From Streptococcus australis (GTDB lineage: Bacteria > Bacillota > Bacilli > Lactobacillales > Streptococcaceae), in contig NZ_JAHZQQ010000002.1 in the NCBI RefSeq assembly GCF_019930045.1, forward strand, positions 35,736 through 99,735: a stretch of DNA of 64,000 nucleotides, read 5' to 3'. Of this stretch, positions 11,378-20,106 are shown one piece after another. Made by a program: the position numbers and the translations under genes. Every line of letters starts with the position of its first letter. The first letter of the stretch is position 1. The notes under the pieces are model-generated. The model was not told the origin of the DNA and made no database searches. It saw only the letters and a list, made by a program, of their open reading frames with translations.

Positions 11378-12553
11378 TTATGAGCGTCCTAAGATTCGTT
11401 TGATCAAGGACAAGGCTTTGAATTTCAGAGGATTTGGGTAATAACGGAAGGTTCCCATCTTACGGACGATGTAGCCATTGAAGTTCTGTTTGAAACGAAG
11501 AACGCCGTCTGAACCGTCGAAGATCCCTTGAATACCAAGGAAATTGTATAAGGTGATTCCTTTTTCTAGTGCACGCTTCATGGCATGGTATTGAATCAAG
11601 AAGGCTGCAGAGAATTTCTGATATTTGGTATACGAACCACCAAACAAATAGGTCACTTCTGATGGATTATAGATGATTAGGGCACAGGCCAAGGGCACTG
11701 TTTCAGCTGTTTCGTCCGCCAAGGTCTCCCGGACAATTGTCTTTTGTTTCTCTAATTTTTGCAATTGTTGCTCATATTGTTTGGATGAAGGATTGAGCAA
11801 GGAAATCTTCTGGTCTAAGTAAGCGAGTGCATCTGCTGTATTGATTTCAGCAATGAGAAATTCTGCCTTGTCTCCAAAGGTATCATAGAGATCGTAGTAG
11901 TAGTCCAGGCTCTTGTCTTCAAAGCCTTGACGTTTTCCAGTTTCCTCAATAATTTGTTTAAACTGAGGGATTTCCTCTCTCCTAATATTTCGAATGGAAA
12001 TATCATAGTTGAGGGCAGTCGTGATATTCCGGCTACAGTTCTTATTGAAGGATTTTAGGAGAGATTTCGCATCATAATCAGTTAGGTCCTTCAGATAATG
12101 CCAAACAGGTTCTCCTCCCGGATAGCCTACTTGTAAGCCATCAAATTGATAGCCAAGATCCAGTAATGAATGGAGAAGTTGTTTTTGCTCTTCTTCGGTC
12201 GGGTTTCCATTGCTATCGAAAACTTGATAGTGGTCATAGGGTTTTAAAAGAAATTCGATACCACCATTTTCTTTTACATAATCCTGTAATGCTTTATAAA
12301 AATCTGGTAGGTAGCGAGCATCCGTCACGATTGGTCCACTATTGATTTCGTAATGCAAGCCTCCCGTCATGGGTAGACTATATAAAATGGCAGAGATAGC
12401 TAATGTTCCTTGCTCTTCCCATCCAATATATTGAATAGTTGCGCCTCTTTTTTGAAGCAAATCAGCCATTTCAATACTCTGTAAAAAAGAGTGATTGGAA
12501 GTAGTGAGAGAGTGTTGGTAAAATTCTTCCCTACTAATAATATTGAATGTCAT
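11378..12553 (-). CDS. murN: Peptidoglycan branch-peptide aminoacyltransferase MurN (FemABX family)
   Basis: 391 residues. In pneumococcus MurN adds the second amino acid, L-alanine from Ala-tRNA, to the lysine side chain of lipid II, after MurM. The sequence resembles pneumococcal MurN as I remember it: N-terminal FLQSIEMADLLQKRGA, central YPGGEPVWHYLKDL, then a short charged helical insertion (about residues 235-275) between the two GNAT-like lobes, and the C-terminal TYLFGGSYTKYQKF and FLGIQGIFDGSDGVLRFKQNFNGY. It follows murM after eight bases on the same strand. The pair forms the branched cross-bridges linked to beta-lactam tolerance and bacteriocin resistance. Confidence 0.9.
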   Translation of the reverse strand: MTFNIISREEFYQHSLTTSNHSFLQSIEMADLLQKRGATIQYIGWEEQGTLAISAILYSLPMTGGLHYEINSGPIVTDARYLPDFYKALQDYVKENGGIEFLLKPYDHYQVFDSNGNPTEEEQKQLLHSLLDLGYQFDGLQVGYPGGEPVWHYLKDLTDYDAKSLLKSFNKNCSRNITTALNYDISIRNIRREEIPQFKQIIEETGKRQGFEDKSLDYYYDLYDTFGDKAEFLIAEINTADALAYLDQKISLLNPSSKQYEQQLQKLEKQKTIVRETLADETAETVPLACALIIYNPSEVTYLFGGSYTKYQKFSAAFLIQYHAMKRALEKGITLYNFLGIQGIFDGSDGVLRFKQNFNGYIVRKMGTFRYYPNPLKFKALSLIKRILGRS

Positions 12554-12561
12554 AGGTCACC

Positions 12562-13776
12562 TTACTGTTTATTTCTTAGTTTTTTTCGTAATTGATAGGC
12601 CTTGTTAACAAGGGGATAAAGAATACTTGTTGGGAGGTTGAATTCGCCAACAAATTCTTCAATCATTGGATTAAATTTTGACTTGAAGTGGTAGAGTCCT
12701 CCATCTAAATGGTTCTCAACTCCTCCCATATTTTGCCAATCAGCTCCACGGTCAAAGGCATGCTGGGCTGTTTCATACCAGGTCAAAATGGCTGGTTGAT
12801 AACGGCGGAAGTTCTCATCCATCCCTGCATAGACATTCTCTGAAGTGCCTCCAAATTCAAGAGTCAAGGTTCCAGAAAGAGAAACGATTTCTTGGCCGCC
12901 TTTTAGCTCTTGATGGAGAAATTGGATTTCTTCTTCCAAACGTTCTTTTTCTTGACGGTTGTTGTCAATCTTGCCTGGTTTTGTTTTTTCGTTAAAACGA
13001 CTAGCTTCTGCTTGATTTTTTTCAAGTTGCTCTTTGAGTGAAGCAAGGCGTTGAGCCAAGTTAATTCTTGATAGAGTGATGTAAGATTGTCCTGCATAGG
13101 TTGTTAGCAGTTTCTCATAATAGTCCTTTCCACGAAGATGGATGCCTTTTCGTGCTTCTGTCTTTTTCATCAGAGCTGCAAATTCGTCTAAGAGTTCAGT
13201 GCCTCCAAAGATGACTTCAACTCCTTTATTTCGAGCAGTCCGAATGGCTTGCTTGGTGGATTTGGACAGTTGGTCCTCAGTGAAGTATTCCTTATAGATA
13301 TTGGCCTGGAAACGTGGTTGAATGGTTTCTCCCATGTCTTCTGTCCGTCCAACCCATTCCACTCCACATTCTTTTAAGGATTGGATAATCGCCAAAGTAG
13401 CCTCTTGATCACTTGTTTCTTGGCCGATTAATCCTTTTCTTAGGAAAAGAGAGGGATCAAACTTGGCGAAGACAGCACGCTTGCTTTTAGCATATGTTTT
13501 GATGGATTGGAGCATGAAGGCTACTAATTCACTGTTTTTGTAATCCATAATAGGTCCACGTGGGATATAGAGCATGGTAAAACCAAGTGGAAGTGGCTGG
13601 ATTAAAATACTTGCGACAGCGACTAGTTTGTGATCTTGGTAAACGCCAAGGCGCTCATTGCCCCAGTTGTCTTTGATCTTTGCCCAATCGGAGCTCTGAA
13701 GCAAATTGGTTTGGGGGCTAGTTTTAACGAATTCATCATGTTCTTCGGCAGTAATGCCGATTTTGTATGTATACAT
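12562..13776 (-). CDS. murM: Peptidoglycan branch-peptide aminoacyltransferase MurM (FemABX family)
   Basis: 404 residues. MurM adds the first L-Ser or L-Ala to the epsilon-amino group of lysine in lipid II. N-terminal MYTYKIGITAEEHDEF, LLQSSDWAKIKDNWGNE, YIPRGPIMDY and KSTKQAIRTARNKGVEV match the MurM type. A coiled coil at about residues 230-290 is the FemABX helical arm. The frame extends five codons upstream to a GTG, but the ATG at 13776 shares one base with the stop codon of the HAD gene (TAATG), so translational coupling and this start are preferred. The nearby ribosome binding site is poor, which fits coupling. Confidence 0.9.
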   Translation of the reverse strand: MYTYKIGITAEEHDEFVKTSPQTNLLQSSDWAKIKDNWGNERLGVYQDHKLVAVASILIQPLPLGFTMLYIPRGPIMDYKNSELVAFMLQSIKTYAKSKRAVFAKFDPSLFLRKGLIGQETSDQEATLAIIQSLKECGVEWVGRTEDMGETIQPRFQANIYKEYFTEDQLSKSTKQAIRTARNKGVEVIFGGTELLDEFAALMKKTEARKGIHLRGKDYYEKLLTTYAGQSYITLSRINLAQRLASLKEQLEKNQAEASRFNEKTKPGKIDNNRQEKERLEEEIQFLHQELKGGQEIVSLSGTLTLEFGGTSENVYAGMDENFRRYQPAILTWYETAQHAFDRGADWQNMGGVENHLDGGLYHFKSKFNPMIEEFVGEFNLPTSILYPLVNKAYQLRKKLRNKQ

Positions 13777-14585
13777 TAATGGAGTACCCACTTTCTAAGG
13801 GCGTAAGCAACACCCGACTCATCGTTGGATCGCGTAACAACTTTCGCAATCTTTTTTAATTCAGGACTAGCGTTGTCCATCGCGACTGGGAAGCCAGCAA
13901 CTTCTAGCATGGCCTGGTCGTTTTCTTGATCGCCGACCGCCATCACTTGGTCTGGACTTAAGTGTAACTTAGACGCTAAGTGTAAGAGCGCCCGGCCTTT
14001 ATCAACTGTTTTAGGCAAGATTTCAAGGTAAAAAGGTGCGGAACGCACAATCGTAAAACGGTCGTAAAAACTATCTGGAATAGAGGAGATGATTCCTTCT
14101 AAGACTTCCGGTTCGTCGACATACATACACTTGAGAACCGTATGCTGCTTCATTTCTTCTGGAGTCCGGTAGAAAAGATCAGAGTGGACCAATTTGGCTT
14201 CATGGACGGTATAGGTACCAATGTTACGATTAGCTGTATAAATGCCAGACTTGGTACTAGCGTGCATAGGAACAGCTAATTTGCGAGCTAGTGCTTCAAT
14301 ATCTAAATAGTCATTGTAGGAGAGGTGTTCTTCATAGAGAGTATCACCAGTGTGGGCGTCTTGAATGAGCCCTCCATTGAAGGTGATGACGAGATCACCC
14401 GGCTGATCCAAATGAAGTTCTTCTAACAATTGAAGGACACCAGAACGAGGACGACCAGTTGCTAAGACAACATGGACCCCTTGAGCTTTGGCATCTTGGA
14501 TGGCTTGGAAAACTTCGGGGGTTACTTGGCCGTCAGATGTTAAAAGGGTCCCATCGATATCAAGGGCAACAAGTTTAATGTTCAT
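13776..14585 (-). CDS. HAD-superfamily phosphatase, Cof/YidA type (class IIB)
   Basis: 269 residues. All HAD motifs are present: motif I LVALDIDGTLL near residue 6, motif II VLATGRPRS near 45, a lysine in motif III, and motif IV GDQENDQAMLEVAG near 217. The class IIB cap lies between II and III. Such enzymes dephosphorylate sugar phosphates, pyridoxal phosphate or flavin nucleotides; the substrate is unknown. The frame is open further upstream, but GGAG seven bases before the ATG at 14585 and the conserved N-terminus fix the start. It overlaps the HD gene by 11 bases upstream and murM by one base downstream, so it lies inside one coupled operon with murMN. Confidence 0.92.
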   Translation of the reverse strand: MNIKLVALDIDGTLLTSDGQVTPEVFQAIQDAKAQGVHVVLATGRPRSGVLQLLEELHLDQPGDLVITFNGGLIQDAHTGDTLYEEHLSYNDYLDIEALARKLAVPMHASTKSGIYTANRNIGTYTVHEAKLVHSDLFYRTPEEMKQHTVLKCMYVDEPEVLEGIISSIPDSFYDRFTIVRSAPFYLEILPKTVDKGRALLHLASKLHLSPDQVMAVGDQENDQAMLEVAGFPVAMDNASPELKKIAKVVTRSNDESGVAYALRKWVLH

Positions 14586-15885
14586 CTTTTTCTCCTGTGA
14601 AGGTATCGTTAACAATATAGGACTGGAATAATTGTAGTTGAGGTGTAAACAAGCTATTTTCAAGCAACATTTCTTTTGGGAAATAGAAGCGGTTATCACC
14701 TTGTCTGCTACCGGCTAAGGAAGCAACGATAGGAGAGAGTAAGGATAGCTCAGCTAATTTACCATCCTTTTGGATGATCTCAATTTGAGTACGAGGTTTT
14801 TCTGAATCTGGTCGGTAAACGTCGTAAGGAAGGTCAAAGTTTCGATGGATAGCTGTATAATAGATCGGATCAAAACCAACCTCTTGAATCAGTTGTTTGA
14901 GAGCAGCTAATTGTTTTTCATCCTTATCTTGAAAGAGAATGGATTTGAAAACCTTGCGATTGATAAAACGCTGGGCCAAATCAGAGAGAACAGAATCAGG
15001 ACTCTCCATCCAAGATTGAAAGTAGGTATTCATAACGCCGTCGTCCAAAGCCAAGTAATCGGCCAGGCTAACTTGGTGCTCAAAAAAAGGAATCAGTCGA
15101 GGAGAAGTCACTTGAAAGAACTCTTTATGCGCAAGGTAGAGATGACGTGCCCGCTTGAGCAGGTTCTGCAATAGGACTTCCATTGCTCTGGTAGCTGGAT
15201 GAAAGTAGACCTGCATATACATTTGGTAGCGAGAAACAACATAATCTTCAACCGCATGCATCCCATTGACCTGAAAAGCAATTCCGTTTTCTACTGGGCG
15301 AATGACACGCAGGATACGAGTTAAATCAAAATTACCGTAAGAAGCCCCAGTGAAGTAGGCGTCTCTTAGAAGGTAATCCATGCGATCGACATCAATCTGA
15401 CTAGAGATTAACTGCACCACTTGTTTATTAGGGTAGGTGTGGTCGATAACACTAGCTACCTTTTGAGGGAAGTCTGGTGCTACTTGAATTAATATCTGGT
15501 AGATTTCTGTTTCAGGACAGGTAATAATTTCCTGGGTCATTTTTTCATGATCAGTATCAAATAGCCCTTCAAAGGTATGCGAATAAGCGCCGTGTCCGAT
15601 ATCATGGAGCAAGGCGGCAACCATGGTGAGAAGGGATTCGCTTGAGTCCCATTGGTCGGTGTATTTCTCATCAAAGATTGATAGGATGCGCCGAGCAATT
15701 TCATAGGCTCCTAGACAGTGCGAAAAACGACTATGCTCGCCCCCATGAAAGGTAAACCCAGAGGTTCCTAACTGTTTGATGCGACGTAGTCGTTGAAATT
15801 CTTTTGTATTAATGAGCTTGTAAATGACTGGGTGATCCACGTGAATATAGTTGTGCACAGGATCCCGAAATACTTTTTCATTCAT
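14575..15885 (-). CDS. HD-domain phosphohydrolase (YwfO / dNTP triphosphohydrolase-like)
   Basis: 436 residues. The HD metal-binding site is visible: HSRFSHCLGAYEIARR near residue 52 and ALLHDIGHGAYSHTFEG near 92, with a later conserved Asp in QIDVDRMDYLLRDAYFTG near 165. The family (B. subtilis YwfO, E. faecalis EF1143) hydrolyses deoxynucleoside triphosphates to nucleoside and tripolyphosphate; activity here is inferred. It is the first gene of the HD-HAD-murM-murN operon. There is no ribosome binding site: the extended -10 TGCTATAAT ends six bases before the ATG, so the mRNA is probably leaderless. Confidence 0.92.
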   Translation of the reverse strand: MNEKVFRDPVHNYIHVDHPVIYKLINTKEFQRLRRIKQLGTSGFTFHGGEHSRFSHCLGAYEIARRILSIFDEKYTDQWDSSESLLTMVAALLHDIGHGAYSHTFEGLFDTDHEKMTQEIITCPETEIYQILIQVAPDFPQKVASVIDHTYPNKQVVQLISSQIDVDRMDYLLRDAYFTGASYGNFDLTRILRVIRPVENGIAFQVNGMHAVEDYVVSRYQMYMQVYFHPATRAMEVLLQNLLKRARHLYLAHKEFFQVTSPRLIPFFEHQVSLADYLALDDGVMNTYFQSWMESPDSVLSDLAQRFINRKVFKSILFQDKDEKQLAALKQLIQEVGFDPIYYTAIHRNFDLPYDVYRPDSEKPRTQIEIIQKDGKLAELSLLSPIVASLAGSRQGDNRFYFPKEMLLENSLFTPQLQLFQSYIVNDTFTGEKDEH

Positions 15886-15891
15886 GCCTCT

Positions 15892-15900
15892 ATTATAGCA
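15892..15900 (-). promoter_or_regulatory. Promoter of the HD-HAD-murMN operon, leaderless arrangement
   Basis: Minus-strand TGCTATAAT, a perfect extended -10, with only six bases to the ATG of the HD gene. Transcription should begin at or next to the start codon. Confidence 0.65.
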
Positions 15901-15958
15901 GAAAACGGCCTAAATTGGTATCGAGAGATGGTTGCAATAGCAAAAAGAAAGAAGTTTT

Positions 15959-15967
15959 TGGTAAAAT
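15959..15967 (+). promoter_or_regulatory. Promoter of the YwiB-like gene, extended -10
   Basis: TGGTAAAAT. Its position puts transcription start near 15974, which excludes the upstream start codon at 15915 and supports the TTG at 15996. Confidence 0.6.
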
Positions 15968-15995
15968 AAAGGAAAGAGGGAAAGGATGGGAACTT

Positions 15996-16379
15996 TTGAA
16001 GATTAGAATACAAAATCAGATTCAATTTGATGATCAACTGGAAGTGATGGACCAATATTACGAAGGGGAATGGAAGGAAAAAGGCGGCTATCACTATCTG
16101 CTTTACACCAACGAAGAAGGGGAAAAAGTCGCTTTGAAATTTCATGATCAAGAATTGACTATGACTCGCTTTTCAACGCCAAAATCCATCATGAAATTTA
16201 TAGTTTCAGAGAAAGGTCATGCGCTCATTCCAACTCCCCTAGGCATGCAGCAGTTTGTGATTGATACTCAGGAATATAGATTGGAGCAAAATAAGCTTGG
16301 TTTGTCCTATCAGTTGTTAACGGCAGATGGAAGTCAACAATTCGCAACCTATCGCTTAGAATTGACATGGGGAGACTAG
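15996..16379 (+). CDS. DUF1934 / YwiB-like calycin-type protein
   Basis: 127 residues from a TTG start. The frame is open up to 15915, but the promoter -10 box lies between, and AAAGGATGGG precedes the TTG, so the shorter form is preferred (MKIRIQNQIQFDDQ). The pattern is all-beta, with alternating polar and hydrophobic strands (GGYHYLLYTNEEGEKVALKF, TFYRLELTW-like end), as in the DUF1934 family, which has a lipocalin-like barrel and no known function. It lies head-to-head with the HD gene, which is also frequent in other Firmicutes. No membrane segment or signal peptide. Confidence 0.8.
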   Translation: MKIRIQNQIQFDDQLEVMDQYYEGEWKEKGGYHYLLYTNEEGEKVALKFHDQELTMTRFSTPKSIMKFIVSEKGHALIPTPLGMQQFVIDTQEYRLEQNKLGLSYQLLTADGSQQFATYRLELTWGD

Positions 16380-16396
16380 TTTATCAGTAGTTTTTC

Positions 16397-16424
16397 TTGA
16401 TTTTTCTACAAGGTGTGGTATAAT
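16397..16424 (+). promoter_or_regulatory. Promoter of the P-type ATPase gene
   Basis: TTGATT at 16397-16402, 16-base spacer, TATAAT at 16419-16424 preceded by TGG, so both -35 and extended -10 are present. Confidence 0.8.
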
Positions 16425-16428
16425 GAAA

Positions 16429-16543
16429 CCACTCAAGGGAGTAGCTGGCGGATTTCCCGCGATAGTGTCGTCATTCCGAATTATTTCCGGCACTATATTA
16501 AACAGCGAGACTTGTTTTTTTAAAAAACAGGTCTCTTTTTTTG
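16429..16543 (+). ncRNA. yybP-ykoY family manganese riboswitch with terminator
   Basis: The 16430-16500 region shows the family pattern: a basal stem beginning near CCACTC, the conserved AAGGGAGTAGC, a GC-rich hairpin (GGCGGATTTCCCGC), and a second arm with GTGTCGTCA..CCGGCAC. A terminator follows: stem GAGACtTGTTTTTT/AAAAAACAgGTCTC (16507-16535) with a seven-T run. The class senses Mn2+ and normally turns on exporters when the ion is in excess. The gene downstream is a P-type cation ATPase, as expected. The motif is recognised from memory, not by a covariance search. Confidence 0.88.
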
Positions 16544-16573
16544 TAAAAAGAGGCCAAGAAGGAGGAGACTATT

Positions 16574-19258
16574 TTGTCAAAAGAACAAAATAAAGACTTG
16601 TTTTATACACAGACCTCAGAAGAAGTCCTAAAGAATTTGGACTCATCTATCGAAGGTTTGTCAACTGCTCAAGCTCAAGAACGCCTAGCGACTTATGGTC
16701 GTAATGAGTTGGAAGAGGGCGAAAAACGTAGCCTACTAGCTAAATTCCTTGATCAATTTAAGGATTTGATGATTATTATCTTGCTTGCGGCTGCGGCACT
16801 TTCTGTCATTACAGAAGGAATGGATGGTTTAACAGATGCTCTTATTATCTTGGCCGTAGTTGTCTTGAATGCAGCCTTTGGGGTTTACCAAGAAGGTCAA
16901 GCTGAAGCAGCTATTGAAGCGCTTAAAAATATGTCTAGCCCGATGGCCCGTGTTCGTCGTGATGGTCATGTCATTGAGATTGACTCAAAAGAATTGGTGC
17001 CTGGGGACATCGTCTTGCTAGAAGCAGGGGATGTTGTGCCTGCTGATATGCGCTTGTTTGAAGCAGCTTCCCTTAAAATCGAAGAAGCAGCTCTTACAGG
17101 GGAATCTGTCCCAGTTGAAAAAGATGTGACAGGACTTGTTGAAGCAGATGCTGGTATCGGGGATCGTGTTAACATGGGTTACCAAAACTCAAACGTAACT
17201 TACGGTCGTGGTATTGGGGTCGTGACCAACACTGGTATGTATACAGAAGTTGGTAAGATTGCGGATATGTTAGCCAATGCAGACGAAACTGAAACACCAT
17301 TGAAGCAAAGCTTGGAACAATTATCTAAGGCCTTGACTTACTTGATTATTGTGATTGCCGTTATTACTTTCTTGGTTGGTGTATTCGTTCGTGGTGAACA
17401 TCCATTAGAAGGCTTGATGGTTGCGGTTGCTCTTGCGGTTGCTGCGATTCCAGAAGGTCTCCCTGCCATTGTAACCATCGTTCTATCTTTGGGAACAACA
17501 ACCCTTGCCAAACGTAATTCGATTGTTCGTAAATTACCAGCGGTTGAAACTCTTGGTTCAACAGAAATCATCGCATCTGATAAAACAGGTACTTTGACCA
17601 TGAACCAAATGACGGTTGAAAAAGTTTATACCAACGGTCAATTGCAAAGCTCTGCAACAGAAATTGCGGCTAACAACAATACGCTACGTATCATGAACTT
17701 TGCCAACGATACCAAGGTGGATCCATCTGGAAAGCTGATTGGGGATCCAACGGAGACAGCTCTTGTACAGTTTGGTTTGGACCACAACTTTGATGTTCGT
17801 GAAGTCTTGAAGGATGAGCCACGTGTAGCTGAATTGCCATTTGACTCAGACCGTAAACTCATGTCTACCATTCATAAGGAAGCAGACGGTTCTTACTTTA
17901 TCGCTGTCAAGGGTGCGCCTGACCAATTGCTCAAGCGTGTGACGCGTATTGAAGTCAATGGGGAAGTTCGCCCAATCACAGAAGAAGACAAGAAAGCTAT
18001 TCTTGCAACCAATAAAGACTTGGCCAAACAAGCCCTTCGTGTCTTGATGATGGCTTATAAGACAAGCAAGGAAATCCCAACCTTGGAATCTGAAATCGTT
18101 GAGTCTGACCTCATCTTCTCTGGTTTGGTCGGCATGATTGACCCTGAGCGTCCAGAAGCAGCAGAAGCTGTTCGTGTCGCTAAGGAAGCAGGTATCCGTC
18201 CGATCATGATCACAGGTGACCACCAAGATACAGCTGAAGCCATTGCCAAACGTTTGGGAATCATCGATCCAAATGATACAGAAGACCATGTCTTCACGGG
18301 TGCTGAGTTGAATGAACTCACTGATGAAGAATTCCAAAAAGTCTTCAAGCAATACTCTGTTTATGCTCGTGTATCACCTGAGCACAAGGTTCGTATCGTG
18401 AAAGCATGGCAAAATGAAGGTAAGGTTGTCGCTATGACGGGTGATGGGGTCAACGATGCGCCTTCACTTAAGACAGCTGACATTGGTATCGGTATGGGGA
18501 TTACAGGTACAGAAGTTTCTAAGGGAGCTTCTGATATGGTCCTTGCTGATGATAACTTTGCAACCATTATCGTAGCGGTAGAAGAAGGACGTAAGGTCTT
18601 CTCGAATATCCAAAAATCCATCCAATACCTCTTGTCTGCTAATATGGCTGAAGTTTTCACCATCTTCTTTGCAACCTTGTTGGGTTGGGATGTGCTTCAA
18701 CCAGTGCATTTGCTATGGATTAACCTGGTAACAGATACGCTCCCAGCCATCGCCCTTGGTGTGGAACCAGCTGAGCCAGGCGTCATGACTCACAAACCTC
18801 GTGGGCGTAAGTCTAACTTCTTTGATGGTGGTGTCTTCGGAGCAATCATTTATCAAGGGATCTTCCAAACCATGCTCGTTTTAGGTGTTTATGGTTGGGC
18901 TCTTCTCTTCCCAGAGCACCAAAGTCATACTGAAATCCATGCGGATGCCCTTACCATGGCTTTTGCAACTCTCGGTTTGATCCAATTGCTCCATGCCTTT
19001 AACGTTAAGTCGGTTTACCAATCTATCTTTAAAGTGGGACTCTTTACGAACAAGACATTTAACTGGTCTATCCCAGTTGCCTTCGTCCTCTTTGTGGTGA
19101 CAATTTTGGTTCCTGGATTTAATAATCTCTTCCACGTGTCACATTTGAGTTTGACTCAATGGATGGTGGTCGCTGTAGGAGCGCTTATGATTGTAGTCCT
19201 TGTTGAGATTGTTAAAGCAGTCCAACGAGCACTTGGAAAAGATAAAAACGCTATTTAA
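16574..19258 (+). CDS. P-type cation-transporting ATPase (P2A, Ca2+/Mn2+ efflux type)
   Basis: 894 residues, SERCA/PacL-like. The N-terminal cation ATPase domain is followed by TGES (ALTGESVPVEKD), the PEGLP membrane motif, the phosphorylation site DKTGT at Asp336, KGAPDQLL in the nucleotide domain, GDGVNDAPSLK, and NLVTDTLPAIALG in TM6, where N and D correspond to SERCA calcium ligands. About ten membrane segments. The pneumococcal homologue (called MgtA or PacL) exports Ca/Mn and protects against manganese excess; the riboswitch in front supports the same role. The start is a TTG with a strong GGAGGAG seven bases upstream. Single-gene unit. Confidence 0.95.
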   Translation: MSKEQNKDLFYTQTSEEVLKNLDSSIEGLSTAQAQERLATYGRNELEEGEKRSLLAKFLDQFKDLMIIILLAAAALSVITEGMDGLTDALIILAVVVLNAAFGVYQEGQAEAAIEALKNMSSPMARVRRDGHVIEIDSKELVPGDIVLLEAGDVVPADMRLFEAASLKIEEAALTGESVPVEKDVTGLVEADAGIGDRVNMGYQNSNVTYGRGIGVVTNTGMYTEVGKIADMLANADETETPLKQSLEQLSKALTYLIIVIAVITFLVGVFVRGEHPLEGLMVAVALAVAAIPEGLPAIVTIVLSLGTTTLAKRNSIVRKLPAVETLGSTEIIASDKTGTLTMNQMTVEKVYTNGQLQSSATEIAANNNTLRIMNFANDTKVDPSGKLIGDPTETALVQFGLDHNFDVREVLKDEPRVAELPFDSDRKLMSTIHKEADGSYFIAVKGAPDQLLKRVTRIEVNGEVRPITEEDKKAILATNKDLAKQALRVLMMAYKTSKEIPTLESEIVESDLIFSGLVGMIDPERPEAAEAVRVAKEAGIRPIMITGDHQDTAEAIAKRLGIIDPNDTEDHVFTGAELNELTDEEFQKVFKQYSVYARVSPEHKVRIVKAWQNEGKVVAMTGDGVNDAPSLKTADIGIGMGITGTEVSKGASDMVLADDNFATIIVAVEEGRKVFSNIQKSIQYLLSANMAEVFTIFFATLLGWDVLQPVHLLWINLVTDTLPAIALGVEPAEPGVMTHKPRGRKSNFFDGGVFGAIIYQGIFQTMLVLGVYGWALLFPEHQSHTEIHADALTMAFATLGLIQLLHAFNVKSVYQSIFKVGLFTNKTFNWSIPVAFVLFVVTILVPGFNNLFHVSHLSLTQWMVVAVGALMIVVLVEIVKAVQRALGKDKNAI

Positions 19259-19266
19259 ACAATTAT

Positions 19267-19293
19267 GAAAAGTCATCTTCGGATGGCTTTTTT
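19267..19293 (+). terminator. Terminator after the P-type ATPase gene
   Basis: Stem AAAGTCATC/GATGGCTTT with a TTCG tetraloop and T run. Confidence 0.85.
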
Positions 19294-19320
19294 GTGTACA
19301 GAAATGTCTGGGCATATTTC

Positions 19321-19349
19321 TTGAGGCAAGACTAGATTTTTGATAAACT
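19321..19349 (+). promoter_or_regulatory. Promoter of the aquaporin gene
   Basis: TTGAGG at 19321-19326, 17-base spacer, TAAACT at 19344-19349 preceded by TGA. Confidence 0.65.
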
Positions 19350-19381
19350 AGACAACAGTTTGAAGAAAGGAAACTTATATT

Positions 19382-20050
19382 ATGAAAAAGTTTTTTGCTG
19401 AAGTAATCGGCACATTTATGCTTGTCTTTATCGGGACCGGCGCTGTTGTTTTTGGAAATGGAACTGAAGGTCTTGGGCATTTAGGAATTGCCTTGGCATT
19501 TGGTTTGTCAATTGTTGCAGCTGCATACTCTATCGGGACTGTTTCTGGTGCTCACTTGAATCCTGCTGTTTCGATTGCTATGTTTGTCAACAAACGCTTG
19601 TCATCTAAAGACTTGGTTAACTACATTGTAGCACAAGTAGTAGGAGCTTTCCTTGCGACTGCTTCTGTCTTCTTCCTTTTGTCTAATTCAGGGATGTCAA
19701 CAGCTAGTCTTGGTGAAAATGCCTTGGCTAAAGGAGTAACTCCATTTGGCGGTTTTTTGTTTGAAGTAATCGCGTCCTTTATCTTTATCTTGGTCATCAT
19801 GACAGTGACATCAGCTTCTAAAGGAAACGGGAAGATTGCTGGTCTTGTCATCGGTTTGAGCTTGACCTTGATTATTCTTGTTGGTTTGAACATTACAGGT
19901 CTTTCTGTTAACCCAGCTCGTAGCTTGGCTCCTGCACTCTTTGTAGGTGGTGCAGCCCTCCAACAAATTTGGATCTTTATCCTTGCTCCAATTGTTGGTG
20001 GTGTCTTGGCAGCGCTTGTTGCAAAGAATCTCCTTGAAACAGAAGCTTAA
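19382..20050 (+). CDS. Aquaporin / MIP family channel
   Basis: 222 residues, six transmembrane helices and the two NPA half-helices (GAHLNPAVSIAMF near residue 60; GLSVNPARSLAPALF near 178). It moves water, or small neutral solutes, across the cytoplasmic membrane. The short length and the Arg directly after the second NPA (NPAR) without the Asp found in glycerol facilitators (NPARD) point to the water-channel (AqpZ-like) branch. AAAGGAAA precedes the ATG. Single-gene unit with its own promoter and a bidirectional terminator. Substrate choice is inferred from these residues only. Confidence 0.92.
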   Translation: MKKFFAEVIGTFMLVFIGTGAVVFGNGTEGLGHLGIALAFGLSIVAAAYSIGTVSGAHLNPAVSIAMFVNKRLSSKDLVNYIVAQVVGAFLATASVFFLLSNSGMSTASLGENALAKGVTPFGGFLFEVIASFIFILVIMTVTSASKGNGKIAGLVIGLSLTLIILVGLNITGLSVNPARSLAPALFVGGAALQQIWIFILAPIVGGVLAALVAKNLLETEA

Positions 20051-20061
20051 GCCATTTTAAC

Positions 20062-20106
20062 GAAAAAAAGATTTCGATTCCCTGTGGGGTCGAAATCTTT
20101 TTCTTT
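20062..20106. terminator. Bidirectional terminator between aquaporin and phosphoesterase genes
   Basis: Long stem AAAAAGATTTCGA/TCGAAATCTTTTT with T runs on both strands. Confidence 0.9.

Noticed and set aside
15915..15995. Upstream start for the YwiB-like gene
   Set aside because: The promoter -10 box at 15962 lies within this stretch, so it would not be on the transcript.
17846..18352. Minus-strand ORF of 168 residues inside the P-type ATPase gene
   Set aside because: Shadow frame without promoter or ribosome binding site.
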